This document shows, piece by piece, positions 59,760 through 64,000 of a DNA stretch of 64,000 bases. The stretch's first letter is position 1; every line of letters starts with the position of its first letter. Under the pieces are notes generated by a model, which saw only the letters and a program-made list of their open reading frames with translations, searched no databases and was not told the DNA's origin. The stretch lies in NCBI GenBank assembly GCA_002839445.1, contig PGYB01000005.1, positions 248,001-312,000 of the forward strand. The letters run 5' to 3'. Origin of the DNA: Candidatus Riflebacteria bacterium HGW-Riflebacteria-1 (GTDB taxonomy: Bacteria; Muiribacteriota; Ozemobacteria; Ozemobacterales; Ozemobacteraceae). The position numbers and the translations under genes were made by a program.

Positions 59760-60471
59760 TGAACTCAAAAAGAGCTTTAATGAAAAAATCGCAGTCGATG
59801 GCATAACTTTTGACGTCGCGCGCGGCGCTGTTTTTGGCTTTCTTGGCCCAAATGGTGCCGGCAAGACGACGACGCTGCGCATTCTGATGGGGCTTCTGCA
59901 GCCAGATTCCGGCCGGGTGGAAATTGATGGCATCGATGTCGCAGCGGATCCGATAGCCGTTCGCGCCCGAGTTGGCTATCTGCCTGATGAGATTTTTCTC
60001 TATGACTACCTGACCGGATACCAGTTCTTAGATTTTGTCGCCGACGTTCATCAGCTGCCAAAAACCGATAGAAAGGCGCGCATTGAGGAGTTGCTCGCTC
60101 AATTCGGCCTGTCTGAAGCTGCCAACGAATACACAGCCAACTACAGTTTCGGCATGAAAAAGAAAATGGCTCTTGCGTCAATAATCATACACGCGCCCAA
60201 AGTATTGATTCTCGACGAACCCTTTAATGGTCTCGATCCTCAGGCAACGCGCGATTTTCGCCTGCTGCTCGACAAGATGGTCGAAAACGACACTACGATA
60301 ATTTTTTCGAGCCACGTTCTCGAGGTAGTCGAAAAGCTGGTTACCCATGTTGGCATTATCGCATCTGGCCGCCTGCGCCTGTCTGAAAGTATCGAAAACG
60401 TCACTCAGACCTGGGGCAGTCTCGAAAAAGCCTTCTTCGAACTGACCGACCCAGCAAAACAAACAGCTTAA
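59746..60471 (+). CDS. ABC transporter ATPase (ABC-2 type), no permease nearby
   Basis: A 241-residue ATPase. ATG 59746 overlaps the HD gene; longer frames start inside it. Walker A is FLGPNGAGKTTTLRILMGLL, the Q-loop region GYLPDEIFLYDYLTGYQFLD, the signature YSFGMKKKMALA (SFGMK, a variant of LSGGQ), and Walker B VLILDEPFNGLDPQ followed by the His-switch IFSSHVLEVVEKL. It belongs to the ABC-2/multidrug export group. The permease that it needs is not adjacent; the next gene is convergent. The substrate is unknown. Confidence 0.93.
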   Translation: MIRINELKKSFNEKIAVDGITFDVARGAVFGFLGPNGAGKTTTLRILMGLLQPDSGRVEIDGIDVAADPIAVRARVGYLPDEIFLYDYLTGYQFLDFVADVHQLPKTDRKARIEELLAQFGLSEAANEYTANYSFGMKKKMALASIIIHAPKVLILDEPFNGLDPQATRDFRLLLDKMVENDTTIIFSSHVLEVVEKLVTHVGIIASGRLRLSESIENVTQTWGSLEKAFFELTDPAKQTA

Positions 60472-60491
60472 ATCAACTGCCTTTGCTGTTG

Positions 60492-61898
60492 TTACTCTGG
60501 CTTGGGTGGAAGTTTTCTTTTGCGCAGCCTGACCCGACTGGCCTGTTCGAGGTTGTTGTCAGAAAGCCCGGTTATGGTGCGCGATTCAAAGAGCACTTCA
60601 AGATCTGGTTTGAGATTCTCAAGAACTTCTTCGGTAAGCGCCGAAAAGGCGAAAAAAACTTCGCGTCCGTCATGAGCTTTTATAATACCCATCCGCTTTT
60701 CGACGTCGTAACGCTCGATTTTTCCGGGCATTGATTCTGAAACTTCGCCCTCGCCTATCTTTTCAACCTGTACTGCGATCGGGCTCATTGCGTCTTTGAC
60801 GATGCCGAATCGCACCTGGTCACCCTTTTTGAGCTCGCTTTCGTTTTCATTCTTTATCGCAGAATAATGCAGCAAAACCTCGGGGTACTCGTTGCAGGTT
60901 AAAACTCCCATGCCAGTCTCGGGGTTATACCACTTTACCAGGCCTTCGACATAAGCGTCGGGCGCCGGATCATAAATAATCTCTTCGACAGTTCTGCCGA
61001 TTTCGGCCCTGATAATCTCGATCTGTTCGATCAGTTGTGTTACTTCTGGCTGATCCGGGCTGTTTTTTAGACTGTCGCGCAAAGTCTGCACGGCCATTCC
61101 CAGCAGACGGCGCTTAAAATATGCCAGGCCGAGGTAAAGCAGGGCTGCGGAATCGCCAGGCCCTATTCGCAAAGCTTCGAGCAGGTGCTGTTCTGCTTCT
61201 TCAACCATGTCAAGCTCATACATGACTGCGCCAAGGTCGCGATGATAAGCCGCTTCATAGGGAAACCGGCGCAAAAGCTGTTGATAAAGGTCGAGCGATT
61301 CGTCGTAAAATTTCATGCGGCTGTAGATGTCGGCCAGTTGCTCAATAGCTCCGATATTCTTGGGGTCGACCTGCAGAATGTTCTTAAATGCTTCGGCAGC
61401 TTCGAGATAATGCGTGTCTGAGTTGTCTTCGTCGTGTTTAAGACGGTAGATGTCGCCAAGATTGCGATGAAAAAAGGCTTTGCGCTGGCCGGTCTTGAGC
61501 CCCTGCTGGAAGCTGCGCAGCGCGTTGTCAAGATCGTTGGCCAGTCGGTAGGCCAGGCCTATCGTCTCGTAATAGTCAGGCTCGCCAGGATCTTTGCTGA
61601 TGCACCAGTTGATCTTGTCGACTGCCTTTTGCAAATTGCCGGCAGAAAGGTCACTGACTGCCTCATCATACTTTTCGTGAAGCTCTTCGAGAAAATCCGC
61701 GAGTTTTTCGTCGTATGCTGCACGCTTATCGTCGTCAGCCAGCAGATCAAAAGCGTCTTTCAGCTCGCGCAGTTTTGGAATATTGGCCAGCGGCGAGTCT
61801 GAAGAAAAAAGTTCGGCATATTTCTGTTTGTAGGCTGCGGCAAGTTCTTCAAGGGTGGCAAAATTCGCAGCGCCAAAGAGCTGATAAAGGTTTTGCAT
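60492..61898 (-). CDS. J-like, TPR and two cold-shock-like domains
   Basis: A 468-residue soluble protein. ATG 61898 follows GGGAAAATC; longer upstream frames have no site. Residues 1-70 resemble a J domain (LRELKDAFDLLADDDKRAAY) but lack the HPD motif that activates Hsp70. Residues ~75-320 are TPRs (AVDKINWCISKDPGEPDYYE, LADIYSRMKFYDESLDLYQQ, DLGAVMYELDMVEEAEQHLL). Residues ~333-400 look like a cold-shock/OB domain (VEGLVKWYNPETGMGVL, VLLHYSAIKN). A second diverged copy lies at ~402-465 (PGKIERYDVEKRMGIIKAHD, VFFAFSAL). Such OB domains bind single-stranded nucleic acid. The combination is unusual. It may be an RNA-linked scaffold; function unknown. Confidence 0.85.
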   Translation of the reverse strand: MQNLYQLFGAANFATLEELAAAYKQKYAELFSSDSPLANIPKLRELKDAFDLLADDDKRAAYDEKLADFLEELHEKYDEAVSDLSAGNLQKAVDKINWCISKDPGEPDYYETIGLAYRLANDLDNALRSFQQGLKTGQRKAFFHRNLGDIYRLKHDEDNSDTHYLEAAEAFKNILQVDPKNIGAIEQLADIYSRMKFYDESLDLYQQLLRRFPYEAAYHRDLGAVMYELDMVEEAEQHLLEALRIGPGDSAALLYLGLAYFKRRLLGMAVQTLRDSLKNSPDQPEVTQLIEQIEIIRAEIGRTVEEIIYDPAPDAYVEGLVKWYNPETGMGVLTCNEYPEVLLHYSAIKNENESELKKGDQVRFGIVKDAMSPIAVQVEKIGEGEVSESMPGKIERYDVEKRMGIIKAHDGREVFFAFSALTEEVLENLKPDLEVLFESRTITGLSDNNLEQASRVRLRKRKLPPKPE

Positions 61899-62303
61899 TA
61901 TTGTTATGATTTTCCCAGGTTGCAAGATTAATGCCGTAAAATTGTAACCTTTCCCGCCTCTAATTGACAAGCACTAATACCAATTCCATTAATTCTTGCT
62001 AATTGCAAAACTAAGTGCAGGTCAAACTGCACTTAGTTTTGCAAACTCCTCTTTTTTCGTTTGTAGATATCTTCTGCACTGTCCTGTTGCTTGTGTTTTC
62101 GTACTCGTGTGCGCACCTGGGCGCAGCCATAAGATATGCCTGATTATGCCGGGAGTCAGGTATAAGCAGTATGCCATGGATAAAATTCTTGAAGTCAAAA
62201 GCGCCAATCGACCGAAGGTGTACCGATATTATTCCAAGCGGATATATGAAAAATACGAAAAGTGCTTGATAGGACTACTCTCTTAGAGTAGGATGCATAC
62301 TCT
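61899..62303. other. Divergent intergenic region with palindrome and hairpins
   Basis: About 405 bases between divergent genes. It holds an 18-bp perfect inverted repeat (62003-62044), a weak 36-codon frame from ATG 62176 without a ribosome site, and two overlapping hairpins at the start of the LptF/G gene. Nothing else is supported. Confidence 0.5.
62003..62044. repeat. Perfect 18-bp inverted repeat
   Basis: TTGCAAAACTAAGTGCAG (62003-62020) and its exact complement (62027-62044) around a 6-base loop GTCAAA. On the plus strand a T-run (CTCCTCTTTTTTCG) begins ~6 bases later, so it could terminate a transcript, but no gene ends here. A large operator or small-RNA end are alternatives. Confidence 0.7.
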
Positions 62304-62304
62304 A
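62275..62304 (+). promoter_or_regulatory. Two mutually exclusive hairpins over the ribosome site of the LptF/G gene
   Basis: CTACTCT (62275-62281) pairs with AGAGTAG (62285-62291). TAGAGTA (62284-62290) pairs with TACTCTA (62298-62304), which includes the first base of the ATG. The middle arm is shared, so only one can form, and both involve the AGTAGGAT ribosome site. A translation switch is possible but unproven. Confidence 0.35.
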
Positions 62305-63407
62305 TGGCAAGTAAGATCAAGACCGTCGACAAATATATTTTAAAAGAGCTGCTCGAACCATTTCTTTTTGGCATGGCTTTTTTTGTTGCCATCTGGCTGA
62401 TAGACCTGATGATGGAACTCATCAATCTTATTTTTGCCAAGGGCGTGCCCGCCTCAGTTGTTGGGCTGTTTTTTATCTACAGCTTGCCGCCGACGCTGGT
62501 TATAAGCTTTCCGATGGCACTTCTGCTCGCTAATCTGGTCGCCTTTGGGCGTATGTCGTCAGATTCTGAGATTATCGCGCTCAAGGCCGGCGGCTATAGT
62601 TTTGCCAGAGTAGTGACACCGGCTATACTGGCCGGTTTGTTCATCACTTTTCTGACGCTGCTGTTTAACGAAAAGCTGGTTCCGGTTGCTAACGAAAAAT
62701 TCACGCGCCTGTTCAGGCGCGAGGTCACTCTCAAACGCCCTCTGCCAAAGATCGCCGAGAACCGGTTCTTCGAGGCTGGCCCCGGCCGCAAGTTTTTTGT
62801 GCGCAAATTCAGCGAAGAGACAAAAGATATGTTTGGTGTCGTTATGTATGAAGGGCAGGCGCGTGGTTTTCCGCGAGTTATCGAGGCGGAGCGTGCCCGT
62901 ATCGAAGGCGGGGTTTGCTATTTCTGGGATGGCCGTGTTTCTGATATTCACATGAGTGGCGAAGACCGCAATTATACCTATTTTAAAGACATGGAATACC
63001 CCATCGACACTCATTACGTGAATCCTGACCATGTGCCAGACTCCAAAAACGCCAGCACGATGAGTCTCGAAGAGCTGTACAACTTCATTCGTGACTCCGA
63101 AGCCAAGGGAATTTCACCCGGGGTAATAACCCAGCACTGGATAGAATTCTGGGCGAAGACCTCGATTCCTTTTGCAGCGCTGATTTTTGTGCTGATCGGT
63201 GCTCCGCTTGGTTCTCAGACAACGCGTTCCGGCACCGGTATTGGCATCGGCATGTCGGTGGTGATCATATTTTTGTATTATGTTCTTTTTGCCGCCGGTA
63301 AAGCTTTTGCAAAGGGAGCTATTTTGACGCCGTTCATTGGTGTCTGGCTTCCCAACTTTCTCATCGGGTCGATAGGTATATGGCTGATCTTCAAATCAAA
63401 GGCCTGA
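62304..63407 (+). CDS. LptF/LptG-family permease
   Basis: A 367-residue membrane subunit of the type that, with LptB, extracts lipopolysaccharide from the inner membrane. Three N-terminal helices (MAFFVAIWLIDLMMELINLI, GLFFIYSLPPTLVISFPMAL, ATPAILAGLFITFLTLLF-like) precede a periplasmic jellyroll region (~115-265: RPLPKIAENRFFEAGPGRKF, RIEGGVCYFWDGRVSDIHMS). Three closing helices (IPFAALIFVLIGAPLG, GIGIGMSVVIIFLYYVLFAA, GVWLPNFLIGSIGIWLIFKS) follow. The motifs GRMSSDSEIIALKAGGYSF and FVLIGAPLGSQTTRSGTGIG are family hallmarks. LptF versus LptG cannot be told. It supports a diderm envelope. It is 25 bases upstream of argS. Confidence 0.93.
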   Translation: MASKIKTVDKYILKELLEPFLFGMAFFVAIWLIDLMMELINLIFAKGVPASVVGLFFIYSLPPTLVISFPMALLLANLVAFGRMSSDSEIIALKAGGYSFARVVTPAILAGLFITFLTLLFNEKLVPVANEKFTRLFRREVTLKRPLPKIAENRFFEAGPGRKFFVRKFSEETKDMFGVVMYEGQARGFPRVIEAERARIEGGVCYFWDGRVSDIHMSGEDRNYTYFKDMEYPIDTHYVNPDHVPDSKNASTMSLEELYNFIRDSEAKGISPGVITQHWIEFWAKTSIPFAALIFVLIGAPLGSQTTRSGTGIGIGMSVVIIFLYYVLFAAGKAFAKGAILTPFIGVWLPNFLIGSIGIWLIFKSKA

Positions 63408-63432
63408 ACATGGCCATTGTTAAGGGACAATT

Positions 63433-64000
63433 ATGAAAAAGCAGTTAATCTCTCTCATTCACCAACAACTCAAAGAACTTTTTGCCAGCTACGGCATCGA
63501 AGATTATGGTTTTATTGATGTTCAGGTCCCGCCTGATAAAGCAAACGGCGACTTCTCGCTGAACGCTGCAATGAAGCTGGCCAAAGCCGCAAAGTGTGCC
63601 CCTCAGAAGCTGGCTGCCGAAATGGTTGCCCGTCTCGAAACCGAAAAAGACTGGTTCAGCCGGGTTGAGATGGCCGGGCCTGGTTTCATCAACCTCTATC
63701 TGGCTGATCGCGTTATTGAAAACAGCTTTAACGAACTGTCTGCACAGGCAAGCATCGTTGAGCAGGTGTCAGCAGGCGGCGAAAAGACGGTTGTTGACTA
63801 TTCAAGTGTAAACATTGCCAAGCAGATGCATGTCGGACATCTGCGTTCAACCATAATTGGCGATGTTCTCGCCAGAGTCATCGAAGCGCTCGGTAATCCG
63901 GTGGTGCGTCAGAACCACCTTGGTGACTGGGGTCTACCCATGGCCATGGTTATCTGGAAAGCTGAACCGGAAATAGCCGCTATCGAAAAGCGTGGTGCTG
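63433..64000 (+). CDS. argS: Arginyl-tRNA synthetase, 3' end outside window
   Basis: The first 189 residues of ArgS, which charges tRNA-Arg. The ATG at 63433 follows AAGGGA. The N-terminal Add-1 domain is seen ([33 protein letters not shown]). The class I signature is [20 protein letters not shown] (HVGH, the HIGH motif), followed by [17 protein letters not shown] and [15 protein letters not shown]. The frame is open to the window end. It follows the LptF/G gene by 25 bases on the same strand. Confidence 0.96.
   Translation, partial: MKKQLISLIHQQLKELFASYGIEDYGFIDVQVPPDKANGDFSLNAAMKLAKAAKCAPQKLAAEMVARLETEKDWFSRVEMAGPGFINLYLADRVIENSFNELSAQASIVEQVSAGGEKTVVDYSSVNIAKQMHVGHLRSTIIGDVLARVIEALGNPVVRQNHLGDWGLPMAMVIWKAEPEIAAIEKRGA

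Noticed and set aside
62176..62286. 36-codon frame (MDKILEVKSANRPK...) before the LptF/G gene
   Set aside because: No ribosome binding site, no recognisable family, and it overlaps the proposed hairpins; kept only as a note in the intergenic entry.

Overview
The window reads as one continuous stretch of bacterial chromosome at roughly 50% GC. The genes are long and closely packed, many overlap by 1-23 bases, and most have good ribosome binding sites. The cell envelope looks diderm. There is an LptF/LptG-type permease, a lipobox TPR lipoprotein, secretin-like STN and AMIN-STN proteins, barrel-like exported proteins ending in aromatic residues, a prepilin peptidase and a WbpM/CapD-type sugar enzyme. 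Alongside these are genes often associated with Gram-positives or deep-branching phyla (SpoVG, a short FloA-like flotillin, YitT). No ribosomal RNA or other decisive taxonomic marker is present. A candidate phylum such as Riflebacteria/Ozemobacteria or a relative is possible, but that is only an impression.

Layout. 1-3.3 kb: an OmpR-type two-component pair followed by an STN-domain exported protein, with a PhoB-box-like direct repeat between them. 3.3-7.0 kb: a sugar-type periplasmic binding protein co-directional with a hybrid histidine kinase and no transporter genes. 7.3-12.3 kb: a PTS made of two fusion proteins (EIIA-HPr-EI and EIIC-EIIB-EIIB) plus a membrane protein. 12.3-19.4 kb: larE, a 33-residue Lys-rich protein, a cupin-YaiI fusion, agmatinase, prepilin peptidase, SecG, a papain-like secreted protein, a 122-bp MITE and a short flotillin-like protein. 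19.4-24 kb: enolase, an atypical KAS III, an exported protein and two Hsp20 genes behind a sigma-54-type promoter. 24-33.4 kb: exported proteins, a HEAT/TPR protein, a LURP-one-like protein, a GAF/HD-GYP plus DppA-like operon, and YitT.

33.5-46.4 kb is a signalling region. It holds a hidden 44-residue zinc ribbon, then a four-gene run (Cache-like sensor, exported TPR protein, cytosolic TPR protein, CHASE2-GAF-GGDEF cyclase). After these come a sigma-54 activator, a barrel-like protein, a YmdB-family protein whose metal ligands look lost, and a GAF-GAF-HD-GYP protein with a QPYPP-repeat tail. 46.5-54.4 kb: envelope genes (sugar epimerase, SLH/AMIN/STN trio, radical SAM enzyme, TPR lipoprotein). 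54.4-58 kb: the old gene neighbourhood spoVG - tRNA-Gln - glmU - prs, with a GlmU lacking the catalytic part of its acetyltransferase domain. 58-64 kb: a lipoate ligase-like protein, an HD protein overlapping an ABC ATPase, a J-like/TPR/double cold-shock-like protein, an LptF/G permease and the start of argS.

Themes: c-di-GMP turnover (one cyclase, two HD-GYP proteins), several histidine-kinase systems, PTS sugar uptake feeding glycolysis (eno), and many repeat-scaffold proteins (TPR, HEAT). The best leads for something undescribed are the YmdB-like pseudoenzyme beside an HD-GYP protein, the four-gene Cache/TPR/CHASE2-GGDEF operon, the binding protein-kinase pair, the cupin-YaiI fusion and the J-TPR-CSD-CSD protein. 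No CRISPR array, phage, plasmid or rRNA was seen.
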